Origin: Acanthosepion pharaonis
Taxonomy: Eukaryota; Mollusca; Cephalopoda; Sepiida; Sepiidae
Length of the DNA: 64,000 bases
Assembly (NCBI GenBank): GCA_903632075.3
Contig: CAHIKZ030001200.1
Span: 1,125,001-1,189,000, forward strand
Direction: 5' to 3'
In this document: positions 34,451-44,849 of the stretch, in pieces
Numbering within the stretch: the first letter of the stretch is position 1
Layout of the letters: every line of letters begins with the position of its first letter
Translations under genes and position numbers: made by a program
Notes under the pieces: model-generated
The model's input: only the letters and a program-made list of their open reading frames with translations
What the model was told of the DNA's origin: nothing
Databases searched by the model: none

Positions 34451-35104
34451 ATCAAATAAATGGACTAGAGAAAACACTTATCCTGAAAAAACTGTTTTAA
34501 GAGAAAGATTTTAGAAATTTAAACCAATAGCACTGGCTACTCTAACAATGAATATCGAATCTTTCCTTACAAGGAAACATATTACAATTATCATTACCGC
34601 TACCATTTTTCCAATATTTTTCTGGCCTAGGGCTTTTGTTCAGAAGGACAAAGAACAAATAACGGATTTTTCGCGAAAACCAGCATTTTCCTTTTACATA
34701 TAATAGCCAATTCTGTCAGAAATGCATTTATATTAAACATCTAATAACCTTTATCTAATAACCTTTTATCTTAACGATTTAATAATCGTATGTCTATATG
34801 CATTTATATCAATGATCTAAAAAGCTTAAACGAAGAGATATGATTGCATTAATTCCAGACCACTAACAATTCCTTTTGACCCACATTTCCGTGTATTCAC
34901 TATTAAAAGAATTATTTACAAAGTTTCTATGATAGCACTATTAGTAATACGTTTACATTCATTCAGTGCTTTCTTAATTAAGTACATTTAAACAAATACT
35001 CTTTTATGCAAATTTCTAATCGGCAATTTAATGAATGTAGGCAATTAAACGTGTTCATAGTGACCTGGTGAATTTCATGCATATGTAAGTGAAAGAATGG
35101 TAAT
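34451..35104. other. No assignable feature
   Basis: Very AT-rich (repeated TCTAATAACC near 34,740) and without other structure. Confidence 0.4.
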
Positions 35105-35519
35105 TTGAGTGATTCTGGTATCAGCTGAATGGTTTGTCTATTAATCTAAGAGGATTTTCACGCACAGTCAGCTCTAGGGTTTACAAAGAATGGTCAGAAA
35201 AGAAAGAAATATCCACTGATAAGCATTTCTGTGAGCGAAAATCCATTGTTGATGAAAGAATTCAGAGAATGGTCAGACTTGTTCCAGCTGATAGAAAAGC
35301 AACAGTAGCTCAACCAAAAATATTCTTTACAGTGTAAGTACTCAGAAAATCATATCTGAACCGACAGAATGTCGAAACTTGAAGCCAATAGGCTACAGCA
35401 GCAGTAACCATACTGGTGGGCAATCCTGTCAGATACAAACAAGAAATCCATGTTACAAAAACCTAAAAAAAAATGGACTAAAGATGATTGGAAAAACGGC
35501 GTCTCGATTTCTACTACAA
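35105..35519 (+). pseudogene. Tc1-like transposase N-terminal part, split by a LINE
   Basis: Plus strand: LRGFSRTVSSRVYKEWSEKK (helix-turn-helix), CERKSIVDERIQRMVRLV, ADRKATVAQ (second DNA-binding helix set), then after a frameshift VETLKPIGYSSSN, QTRNPCYKNLKK and SRFLLQ, where SDESRFLLQ with the first catalytic D is expected. Immediately afterwards the text becomes LINE RT. The DNA-binding half is thus recognisable and the catalytic part is displaced to 36,585-36,715. Confidence 0.8.
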
Positions 35520-36416
35520 GAACTTGGTATTTATGCCGCTGACACAACTATTTACAACCTGTCTTCATAGTAACTCTGATAGGTTTGACAAAGTTAAACG
35601 GGTAACTTCTCTCGAAAATGGCATCCAATCTGTTGTTAACTGGGGAAAGAAATGGCTTATTAATTCCAACGCCTTCAAAACGAAACTACTAAATTTTAGT
35701 TATCATAGACTGCTATTTTTGTCTTCCATCGCTATGGCTTATGCTAACCTCCAGAGGGGCAAATCATTGCCCCTTCTCGATTTCACGTTTCACACTGACG
35801 TGGAGTCATTAGATTGCTTGCTCTACTTCTAGGAATGTTGGCTCACTGTGTCGAGCCAGATAATTTTTCTCGTCAGACTCCATCTTACACATTTATAAAT
35901 CTACCATTCGTCCGTGCATTGAATATTGCTGCCATATCTAAACAGGTGCACATGTTATATATCTCATGATTGTCGATAAAATTCAATGAAGAGTCTGTAA
36001 TGTAATTGGTCCTGACCTGGCAACACGACTTCAGTCACTTTCCAGTCGTCGTGATGTGGATTCCCCCAGATTTTTCTGTACATATTTTCATGGCACTTGC
36101 TTTAATGAGATCTCCTCCTTTGTACCTCAAATGCATCAATTTAAGCGCAGTACTATATTGGCAACTAGGTCTCATTTTTATAATGTTTAATTATCCAGAT
36201 GCAACTGTAAATTCTATTGTATGTTTGTTTTCTCGTATTTGGAACTCTCTGCCTCCCCTGCCACCTACAATCTTCAAACATTAAAACGTAAAGTCAATCG
36301 CATTCTTCTGTATGACTGAATCCAGTTCTTGGATTGTCCTTTCTCCTCAATAAAGTCTTCTCATTCTTTCATCCCCTTGTGTCTTAATGGCATTGAATGA
36401 AATGATTTAAAAAAAG
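35520..36416 (+). pseudogene. LINE family 1 RT C-terminal half and 3' end, inserted in Tc1
   Basis: Starts LGIYAADTTIYNL (RT motif C; YADD has become YAAD), then CLHSNSDRFDKVK, SVVNWGKKWLINSNAFKTKL, HTDVESLD, and in other frames IRPCIEYCCHI, KIQ-RVCNVIGPDLATRLQS, YFHGTCFNEISSFVPQMHQ and a SRIWNSLP end. The 3' UTR has AATAAAG at 36,350 and a short A run at 36,410. It is the most complete copy of this LINE family in the window, covering RT motif C to poly-A, but has at least five frame breaks. Confidence 0.8.
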
Positions 36417-36584
36417 CCGTTCGGCTTGTCGTTCCAGAATTTGCCGCAAGCAATATGCAAATGGATCCATGTTGCTTTATATCATTATTTTACACTGGTG
36501 ATTATGTAATGATATATTGAATATTTTCTTCGTATATGTTGGCATACTTAGTACCATTAAAACCTCGGTAAATAGGTATTGTGG
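36417..36584. other. No assignable feature
   Basis: Short AT-rich stretch between LINE poly-A and the second Tc1 part; may be unrecognised Tc1 sequence. Confidence 0.4.
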
Positions 36585-36715
36585 CTGACGTCGTGGCTAA
36601 ATTTATTACATAGGTGCATCCATTGTCTAGTGGACATTTTCAGAATGACCATGCACCATGTCACAAATCAAAATATTGGAAGGTTGGCTCATAGAACATA
36701 GTTTTTTTTTCCTAT
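36585..36715 (+). pseudogene. Tc1-like transposase central catalytic fragment
   Basis: Plus strand: HFQNDHAPCHKSKYWKVGS. The D in FQNDHAPCHK is the second catalytic residue of Tc1/mariner DDE transposases. It probably belongs to the same element as 35,105-35,519. Confidence 0.75.
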
Positions 36716-36728
36716 TTTAAAGTGGCCT

Positions 36729-37060
36729 TCACAGTAGGTATGCATTTATCTCGCTAGATAAAGGTAGCGGCTGTGTGGTTAAAATTGAGTCCTTTGCTAT
36801 TGAAACTGGAGTAACCCCTCCACGGCGCAGGCCTGGGCTATGGTATATGGAGAACGCTCTTCCCAGACTACACGGCGCCTTTCTTGGCACTACCGAAAAG
36901 ACCCAAATGAATGGAATACAGTGAATTTTATTTGGGGCCAATTTGGTTGCAGGCGTTTCCAAAAAGTTGTCAACGATTAGTTGAAGTAAATTACTCGAGT
37001 GGAACTTACATCTCACGAATGGAATAAAAAGGGAATGAACACGGTTCGCCACAATTTGCA
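36729..37060 (-). pseudogene. LINE family 1 C-terminal remnant
   Basis: The minus strand has ANRVHSLFIPFVRCKFHSSN (compare 37.8 kb: ANHVHSLLISLVRCKFHSCN) and LQLIVDNFLETPATKLAP, a strongly degraded end. The remainder toward 36,729 has no match I recognise. Confidence 0.6.
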
Positions 37061-37499
37061 GCCAACTGCTTTAGGGACCCCACAACGAGTTTTCTGTCTG
37101 TATATACTTCCATAGCCTCTTCAGGGTTTTCCTTTCCCTACGGGAATTTCCTTCCTGAACTGTTGAACTCCGCAGTAACTGGAGCCTATATTAACATGAC
37201 AATGTAGAGTAACAATAATAACAACACTTATAGGCGTAAGGGTCCCAGCTAGCGTCCAGCTGGCAGACAAAAATAAAGCAGGTTGTAACTCAATACAAAC
37301 CCCGAAAACTGACTGGAATCAAGCTGGTATTTATACAGAAATACCTCCGCTTATGTACTAGCAGCCAATCAGAGCCCAAGCAATGGACTATTCCACTTGA
37401 GCACAATGAGATACTCCATGGCAACATAAATAGCTCTCTTTCTCAAGGTAGAGGGGTCTTTTTCTCAGCTTGTTCCACAATTGAGTGTTTATCTTGACA
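37061..37499. other. No assignable feature
   Basis: Contains GGGTCCCAGCTAGCGTCCAG near 37,229, reminiscent of the family T text near 30,150, but not enough for a call. Confidence 0.35.
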
Positions 37500-37955
37500 A
37501 CGTGATTGTTCTACAGACAGGTGAGTGTGTATCTCGCAGCCATAATAGTATTTCCTTATATTTCTCCGCTCATCAATGCAAGAGTTTGTATTCGATGTTT
37601 TTTTTCATAGAAAATATTCTCAGCTTAAGCACATTATTTTCCACAATACCACCCCTTTCACACAAACGAAATTTTTCAAGCCTCTCGCTGCTCTATCGTT
37701 ATTTCCATGGAAAGTGCTTATACGAACTACATTCCTTAGTTCTACAAGTTCTAATCTTTACGACTAGGAACCGCCAGATGACCCACATTGTAGCGAACCA
37801 TGTTCATTCCCTTCTTATTTCATTGGTGAGATGTAAGTTCCACTCGTGTAATTTATTTCCGCTAATCGTTGCTCTATGTAACCGACTCCCAAATGGATGC
37901 TTTCCTGATCACTACAATTTTGGCCTCTTGCTCTGCAACCTTCTAGCTTGAGTGT
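37500..37955 (+). pseudogene. LINE family 1 C-terminal remnant
   Basis: Reads LAALSLLYRYFHGKCLYELH (across a frame change), VLIFTTRNRQMTHI, ANHVHSLLISLVRCKFHSCN, CNRLPNGCFPDHYNFGLLLC. It is the post-RT region of LINE family 1, in opposite orientation to the copy at 36,729-37,060; the two tails face each other. Confidence 0.75.
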
Positions 37956-38204
37956 AACATAGGGTTAGAGGCTTACATGCTTAGAGGCTTAACCCTTTAA
38001 GCCCTGAGCTACTGAACTTTTTTAACCTTTCTGCCAGATCTCCTGTGTCAAAATTCGCAAATAATTGGTATGTAATGTTTCACGGTAGATATAAAAATAC
38101 TTACAAGTGTTTACCCACCATTCAACCGGTGGCTTGGCATTAAGTCATTTTTCTCTATCACCGGTAAAACAGTGGTCAGAACTCAAATGCTTAAACCGAT
38201 CAAA
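37956..38204. other. No assignable feature
   Basis: Unassigned, AT-rich. Confidence 0.35.
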
Positions 38205-38425
38205 TTGATTGACTGATTCGTTTTTTACGGCTTATCAACCGTTATTCAAAACCAGAAAATATTTTTACATTTTCTTATTGTTTTTTGAGATAATAACGAT
38301 TTTCTAATAGGGATAATATTAATTAACCCATAGCTGGGGGGAACATAAGAGGATCCATAACATTTCCAACCGGAATTGACACTCGTCTCTCCAAATAACG
38401 AACCGTTATCAATTACACCACTCTT
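38205..38425 (-). mobile_element. SINE-B copy, minus strand
   Basis: Plus strand: TGATTGACTGATTCG, TTTTTTACGGCTTATCAACC, GAGATAATAACGATTTTC, TTAACCCATAGCTGGGG, then ACCGGAATTGACACTCG and AATAACGAACCGTT, i.e. the SINE-B tail, core and head in reverse. Confidence 0.8.
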
Positions 38426-39320
38426 ACATCCACTTCACTAGTGGTCTGTCATTTAGGTACTGACCGGGTTCAACGTTGCTTAACTCCAGTGATCGTACGA
38501 GAACCGGTGTTTCAAAGTGATCTACCCGTAAGCTTTTAAACTGACAGATATCCTGTGACAATTGCAAATTTTACAAGCTCGAAAATTTCGTGAATAATGG
38601 GTGTGGCACCAAGTAACGCATTTATACTTGACTTTTACATGCAGCATTAGAAATTCCTTGTTCGGATACTAAATACAGGCGTTAGTCGAGAAAAACGAAA
38701 CTATCTCAACCACTGAGATAAGTTGGTAGGTAGATGACAAAAGATTTTCGAAATATGCAAATAAACCGAGTTTATAATAAGACAGAAAGAAGTAATTAGT
38801 TTATGAGGTTTTTCTTCTTTCTGTCACCGAAGACATGTTAAATATTCGTTCTTTTAATAAAAAGTGCTGAAATGTTACTTACTGGAAACGAAAGAAAAAA
38901 AAAACAGAAAATTGCTGAATTTTTTAAAACCACTTCATCACTTTGTATCCAGAGTGACAGCCTCATTAAATCTAATATTACCGCGTGTTTTTAGACCTAC
39001 TTGGCGAACCCTGAATCCTGACTAAGAGTTGCGAGTAGTTACGTGGGTGACTTAGAAGGCAGTTTAAATTCGTTCCATAATTACATGGTGGGATTTCTAT
39101 AAGCTGTGTCGGGTTTAAGCTGATATAAGAGCTTTCTCCCGAATAAAGATACCCGTTTTAAAATACGTTTCATTTGCGCTTTAGTTCACCTTTGGAAATC
39201 ATGTTTATGAGAAAGAGAAAATTAGAAATAATATAATTTCTCTCGCTATCTCTCTCTCTCTCTCATTTTGTCTCTCTACATCTTTCTCTCTCTCTCTTCT
39301 CTCTAAATACACAGCTACAC

Positions 39321-39367
<47 letters not shown>

Positions 39368-39679
39368 TGTAAAGAGAAACTAAAAATATTCTACTAATGC
39401 AAAGATTACAAAAAAAAAATAAGAAACAGTCACCTACCTTAACAACTGCCTATTAAATTAAGAAATCCAAAATGGCAAAGAGAACTGTTATCTTCCGTGC
39501 TAATAGGAATATATACTTGACAAACACGGTGGATAAAATAAGTAAAGGTTTATTGTAAAGATATCAATACAGTAAGAATAAAGGTAACACTTATGCACAA
39601 GGTCGTCGGAAGTCAATATAGTAGTGAGTGCTACTATTAGGAGGTTGGTAGTTCTCGCGTAAATCTGAGTCGTACGCAG
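38426..39679. other. No assignable feature; (CT)n and (GATA)n
   Basis: Impure (CT)n at 39,239-39,303 and (GATA)n, about 12 units, at 39,320-39,367. The rest is AT-rich and unassigned. Confidence 0.45.
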
Positions 39680-39689
39680 CATATCCCAG

Positions 39690-39751
39690 CTAGACTAGAT
39701 ATTTACCAGACTCCCCACGAGGTAGGATGTGGCACAAAGCCGATTTAATAT
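39690..39751 (+). mobile_element. Hairpin-rich family H1, first unit, left part
   Basis: CTAGATATTTACCAGACTCC, CCACGAGGTAGGATGTGGC and ACAAAGCCGATTTAATAT match the spacer between H1 units at 40,735-40,770. The unit resumes at 40,584 after the LTR element. Confidence 0.75.
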
Positions 39752-40337
39752 TGTTATGGGACCTTACCCATAACAACATAATGGACTATTCCATACGTAA
39801 TAAATACTGCGCCTCAAGAGGAAGCAGAGAGTTCAGTCCGAAGTCGGGCGACCGGCTGACCGGCTGACCGGCTGATCGGTTGAACTCTCTGCCTTCGGGC
39901 GGGGAGGAACCCGAATGAGGCTACGCCGAAGGGCGGAGTCTCTTTCAGGGAGGTAAACCGACTCTGAACCCGTTTATACGGGTTCAAAGGGCATATTTTT
40001 GAACGAGCCCACGAGCTCGGAGATCCCACGTTAAACCGGCCTTGTGCCACATGATGCCCTCGTGGGTGGGGGGGTCGACTAAATACCGTTCAGTCTGAAG
40101 TCTGGAGTGAAGTCCGTCAGTCAGTCAGAGCGAGCGAGTCAGTCAGCCGAGTCAGAGGCAGTCCGAAACAGAGTCGCGTTCAGACAATTACTACTAAACC
40201 TGATTGTTCGTACTAACACTTTCTACTTCTCTGTATATATTCCTGTTTGTAAGATATCTGTGTTATTCCATATCGAGTTCTTCTTTATTGGTTCTACCTT
40301 GGACTATCACCGTGGTTCAAGGAACCGGACCATAACA
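39752..40337 (+). mobile_element. LTR (586 bp) of an LTR retroelement
   Basis: Begins TGTTATGG and ends CCATAACA (TG...CA inverted termini). It is followed directly by GTGGCGACGAGGAAACC, a typical primer-binding-site context of Ty3/Gypsy-like elements. The first 30 bases form a hairpin (TGTTATGGG/CCCATAACA). Positions 39,800-40,075 are an inverse copy of hairpin family H1, including a short CCGGCTGA triplet repeat. The orientation is inferred from the PBS-like position. Confidence 0.8.
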
Positions 40338-40524
40338 GTGGCGACGAGGAAACCAACTCTCTACGCGGAGGACATACCTTTTTTTTGCTATCCGTCGCGC
40401 ATAACAAGTGGCGACGAAGATTCGAACTCACACGTGAAGAACAAACAACAAGTGACGACGAAGAAACCCCTAAAAAGGAAATACGAACTCTATGCACGGA
40501 GGACTTATTTTTTTTGCTATACGT
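40338..40524 (+). mobile_element. Internal remnant of the LTR element with repeated GTGGCGACGA
   Basis: GTGGCGACGA at 40,338, AGTGGCGACGAAGATTCG at 40,409 and AGTGACGACGAAGAAACC at 40,451, each with downstream GGAGGAC-T-CTATTTTTTTGCTAT similarity. No gag or pol is present, so nearly all of the coding part has been deleted. Confidence 0.7.
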
Positions 40525-40583
40525 TCTTCTTTATTGGTTCTACCTTGGACTATCACCGTGGTACAAGGAACCGGACCATAACA
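40525..40583 (+). mobile_element. Right end of the 3' LTR (59 bp only)
   Basis: Repeats the last 59 bases of the LTR at 40,279-40,337 with one or two changes (TTCTTCTTTATTGGTTCTAC ... CCATAACA). The target duplication AATAT is present at 39,747-39,751 and 40,584-40,588, showing that 39,752-40,583 is one insertion. Confidence 0.85.
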
Positions 40584-41155
40584 AATATGGGGCAATCCGA
40601 GCCCGTAGTCTCCGCCAAAAATTCCCCGTAGACCCCATATAAAACGGGGTCGGATAGCCTCGTCTGTGGATCGGAGGCAGAAAGTTCGACCAGCACAGCT
40701 GGAAAACATCCTAGCTAGTATATTTGCTAACCGCCCCACGCGGTCGGATGTGGCACAAGGCCGAATAACGTGGGGTATCCGAGCCCGTAGGCTCGGGCAA
40801 AATTTCCCCGTAGACTCTGTAAAAAACGACAAAAAAATATCCTCGTCTGGGGATCCTCTCTGCCTGAACGCAGAGAGTTCAACCGTATAACTGAAAACAT
40901 TCCAACTAGAATATTCACCCACCCCATGTGGGTTGCATGTAGCACAAGGCCGGGTTTAACCTGGGTTCTCCGAGCCCGTAGGCCCGGCTAAAAAATGCCC
41001 GTAGAACCTGCATAACGGGATCGGGTTGGTCCATCTCCCCGAACGAGGCTCAGTCTCGTTCGGGTTACTCTCTGCTCAGAGGTAGAGAGTTCGACCGTCT
41101 AGCCGAAATCTTTTCGGCTAGACTCTGTAGTCTTTTGATTTACAGCTACTAATAG
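40584..41155 (+). repeat. Tandem array of hairpin-rich family H1 (about three units)
   Basis: Units at 40,584-40,735, 40,736-40,910 and 40,911-41,155. Each has ATCCGAGCCCGTAGGCTCGG or a variant, a CCCCGTAGAC... hairpin, a CTCTCTGC...GCAGAGAG hairpin with TTCGACCG, and a spacer with CCCCACGCGG/TGTGGGTT and ATGT(A/G)GCACAAGGCCG. Unit 3 adds CCCCGAACGAG/CTCGTTCGGG and GCCGAAA/TTTCGGC. Compensatory differences between units keep the stems paired. Confidence 0.75.
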
Positions 41156-42903
41156 ATAGTTACTACCTATAGTGTAGTCACTCATGGGGATTACAGGTTA
41201 TTCCAATACATCAAGAACTAAGAGAGTAATGTAATAATGAGAAGAAAATTACGATTAAAGATCGAGAAATGCCTTCCATCTAATCACTGAAACTGATTCT
41301 ACACCAGATGTTCTGGCCCTCAGCTTAAGTTTATATTTTACCGGGAATGTCAAGAATGTAGGTCGGGAAAGTTGAAATCCATAATCACATAAAAGTTTTC
41401 ACATGCATACACTGTCCCATCCTGAACGGAACCACTATCATTTATAGCATTCTGATACCACTTGTTTTCGACTACAAAAATCGATGCAAAAAATGGATCA
41501 CAGAGACATGATAGTTTTCTCACTTCTGATTGGTCAGTTTATATTAATATCATAATCTCAACTACGTCCGAATTATATCAATCTAGTTTCTGACCTGAAC
41601 GAAAAAAAAAAAAAATTCCGCCAAAAATCTGTCTATGTGTTTCGAGCCTATCACGTGACTTGATGGTAAATAAATACGACATATTTCCAACTCTTTCTTT
41701 TTTCCCTTCTTTCGCACACATATGATGTAATGTTAGAGTGATTTCGTTTGACCACTTTGGGGCAGACGCTATGACACATGTACACACGTACGTACGAACA
41801 TTGCGCATATCTGAACTCATCTTATTCTTCAACTACAAGCAACAGAAACATATTCAGCTCTCTTCTGTGAACAATTTAAACGACAAGTAATTCAACTTTT
41901 CGATATTGAAGTGAATATTACATTTTCCCTGAATCACCAATCTTTGAACTCCTCTTACACCAGAATTTCAGCCTGCAATACCTTCTTATCGATGAACATT
42001 ATTTCCATTGAAACTTACTATTATTTCATGAACTGAAATCTTTTCTGTGAGCCCAGATAAAAACATATCTTCCTTAAAATCTTAGATAATTCAAATAACC
42101 GTTAAAGGGAAATAACTCCTGCTGTATTATTACGACGATTACTATATAAAATTGTTTATTGTTGTAGAAACACTTTTTGTATTGTTTCTTTTGTTTGCTT
42201 TTCGTTTGTTCACATTTGTAAAGTAAAAGGTGTACGGATTGAATTAAGGTTGTCAATACCGCTACACATTCCTTAAGGTGCGCAGTATTTTTATATATGT
42301 ACTACAATGGATTCTAATCGACATTTACCAAGCTCAGAATAAACCACAAAAGAGATAATGGGAAAGTGCCAATACAAATCCTACAAAAAAGGAGAGTTAA
42401 TTTACTCTGGAAATAGAGAATCTATGCAAACAACACAACCTTTACAAACATTAAATACGCAAATAGCACAATCCTTTCAGCGCATATATGGGAAATTCAA
42501 AACCAAAACCAAATTGCGCCAAAAATATCAACGAAAATAAAGAAAACATCATCAGCCTACAACAGTAAATCCAAAAACTGTAAACTCTGTCTTGAGGAGA
42601 AAATAGATATATATACGTTACCAGACAAATAAAAATGACTAAATAATCGATCAGAACATATCAAAATAAATTATAACCGAGGGACTGAAAAATCAAAAAC
42701 TAAAAAGGATACCTTGTAAAATATCACCAATACAAATATGTACAGTAAATAAAGCGCAGATTATGAAACATGCTTTAGACAAAGCCTTAAACAAGTTAAA
42801 CAATACAAATAAGACCAGCAACCCCGAGAAAAATTGATAAAATAAACAAAAAAATAGAAATAAAGAAATTAAGTAAATAATAAACAAATTAACAAACTAC
42901 GAA

Positions 42904-42905
<2 letters not shown>
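41156..42905. other. No assignable feature
   Basis: AT-rich and unassigned; short frames on both strands without known domains. The phrase AGCGCATATATGGGAAA occurs at 42,478 and 43,064, a small duplication around the next TA array. Confidence 0.4.

Positions 42906-42960
<55 letters not shown>
42906..42960. repeat. (TA)n microsatellite
   Basis: About 27 TA units, then an impure TG stretch to 43,000. Confidence 0.98.
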
Positions 42961-42971
<11 letters not shown>

Positions 42972-43084
42972 GTGTATACATGTTTGTGCGTGTGTGTGTG
43001 TTAATAATATCAAAAAAATAATTAAGTAATCAATAATAAAGAAAGAGTAAAAGCACAATCCTTTTAGCGCATATATGGGAAAAA

Positions 43085-43086
<2 letters not shown>

Positions 43087-43120
<34 letters not shown>
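43087..43120. repeat. (TA)n microsatellite
   Basis: About 16 TA units. Confidence 0.98.
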
Positions 43121-43123
<3 letters not shown>

Positions 43124-43340
43124 AAGACGAATTATATATAAGAGTGTTTCATTAAGCCGGATCAAAGTCAGCAGTAAATAAATCAGTGTTATTGGCGAAA
43201 AATTATTTATTTCTCTATTGGATCATGTTATTTAAGTCATGGCAATTATGTGCGAAAAATATCGCACAAATAACAAAAAAAAAATCTTTATACGCTTAAA
43301 CTTAATTCACATTAAAATCGGTCCAAGTTAATGTAACAAC

Positions 43341-43346
<6 letters not shown>

Positions 43347-43402
<56 letters not shown>
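43347..43402. repeat. (TA)n microsatellite
   Basis: About 28 TA units. Confidence 0.98.
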
Positions 43403-43405
<3 letters not shown>

Positions 43406-44160
43406 GTCTGCAGCTACAGCGTTACAATCCATATTAATATCTCCTCGTGATTTATCGATAGAAGAATCCGAAGACTGGTGTATAGATTTTGGTTGTAAAT
43501 GTTCCATTAATGTAGAAGATTTGCTTCAAAATTCCATGCAGTGTATTCACAATTCCATTTGTAAGTTTTTCTTGCGATTTTCTTCTCGCTTCAATGAATC
43601 AATTTATTACCGAATATGACAATGATTCAGGAACGAAGTGCTTTTTACCTTTTCTACCATTTTCTGTCTTTATTTATAAAATACTGAAAAAAGTTCTTCT
43701 CCAAATGCCCGAGAAAGTTTAAAGAACAGTAACGGTTAATAGACACACACAGGCATATCCACAATTACTCCTACTCAATTTGACTCTAGAATAATTCGAA
43801 ACAAAACCGTTAATTTCCACCAAAATAAACATTAGAATAATACAATAGACTAACCAAAATACAATACAATAGACTACCCACAATGCAATAGAATAGGCTA
43901 CCCACAATGCATCATTGACCTGTATATAATAATAGTTGAGCAAAAACACAAGTGTAGGTTTATTGTTCTCATTTTAAATGAGTGAAGTTGTTCAGACCAG
44001 GGGAACCCACCTCTCTGGCAGCACCTTCCACATCCCACTATAGAGGTTGGATCGATGTAATACCGATGCCAGTGTGACAGTGGTTGCGCAGGTTGGGCAA
44101 AAATTAATTTTTGTTCTTGGATCATATACATAAGTATACGGATGGCGTTCACTACCTTAA
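43403..44160. repeat. Unassigned, with short tandem ACAATAGACTACCC repeat
   Basis: At 43,838-43,912 a 24-base unit (CAATAGACTACCCACAATG) is repeated three times. The rest is unassigned. Confidence 0.5.
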
Positions 44161-44179
44161 AAGATCCTTCCTTATCGAG

Positions 44180-44275
44180 GAAGCCGGATAAATATACGTG
44201 GCCTGATGATTGCGTTTAGTATGAAATTGACTCTCACCTTCGGGTGCTGACATCAATGCCCACGTTTATATTTAC
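44180..44275 (+). other. Hammerhead-like element (family HHL) with long closing stem
   Basis: CTGATGA at 44,203, T-TGC-GTTTA-GTA-T, GAAA at 44,223, then ATTGACTCTC, in which the expected helix is partly lost. A small hairpin CACC-TTCG-GGTG follows. The flanks AAATATACGTGGC and GCCCACGTTTATATTT pair with each other, closing the whole unit. Confidence 0.6.
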
Positions 44276-44389
44276 ATATCCTCTCTCGCTTTATCTCTCT
44301 CTATATATCTATATATATATATGAGATAAAATTATATGTGAAAAGTGTGTGTATATAAATATAAATATATATATATAATATATATTATT

Positions 44390-44467
44390 ATTATTTATAT
44401 ATTATATGCGGTACTTACTAGAAAGCGCTCAATATCAGAGATAGAGGTAACATATTTAGTTGGATTA

Positions 44468-44470
<3 letters not shown>
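44390..44470 (+). repeat. Family HHL-2 arm (5' half), copy 1
   Basis: GCGGTACTTACTAGAAAGCG, CTCAATATCAGAGATAG and CATATTTAGTTGGATTAATG, then a (TA)n array. The same block is at 44,640 and, inverted and complete, at 47,388-47,545. Confidence 0.75.
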
Positions 44471-44525
<55 letters not shown>

Positions 44526-44550
44526 TAAAAATATATGTGAAAAGTGTGTG

Positions 44551-44602
<52 letters not shown>
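44470..44602. repeat. (TA)n and (TG)n microsatellites
   Basis: TA at 44,470-44,520 and 44,558-44,580, TG at 44,581-44,602. The stretch ATGAGATAAAA-TATATGTGA AAAGTGTGTG is duplicated (44,321 and 44,520), marking a local tandem duplication of about 200 bases. Confidence 0.9.
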
Positions 44603-44603
<1 letters not shown>

Positions 44604-44624
44604 TATATTATATATATTATTATT

Positions 44625-44760
44625 ATTATTTATATATTATATGCGCGGTACTTATTAGAAAGTGCTCAATATCAGAGCTAACATATTGGGTTGGATTGAT
44701 ATGAGTTTCTACCAGTCTAAACATATCCGCAGTCATCAGAAACAAGCAAATAACCAGCTT
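44625..44760 (+). repeat. Family HHL-2 arm (5' half), copy 2
   Basis: GCGCGGTACTTATTAGAAAG, CTCAATATCAGAG, TTGGGTTGGATTGATATGAG and TTTCTACCAGTC. It ends before the hairpin loop (only ATCCGCAGTCATCAG follows). Confidence 0.75.
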
Positions 44761-44849
44761 TAAAATAATAACAAAACAGCCTTAAAAATAAAAAATAATA
44801 GCAATTTTTACCTATCATACTTTTACACAGACCCCACCACACGTATATA

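Noticed and set aside
40107..40922. 174-, 150- and 85-codon frames in both orientations
   Set aside because: They cross an LTR boundary and a hairpin array; open only because of high GC and few stops.
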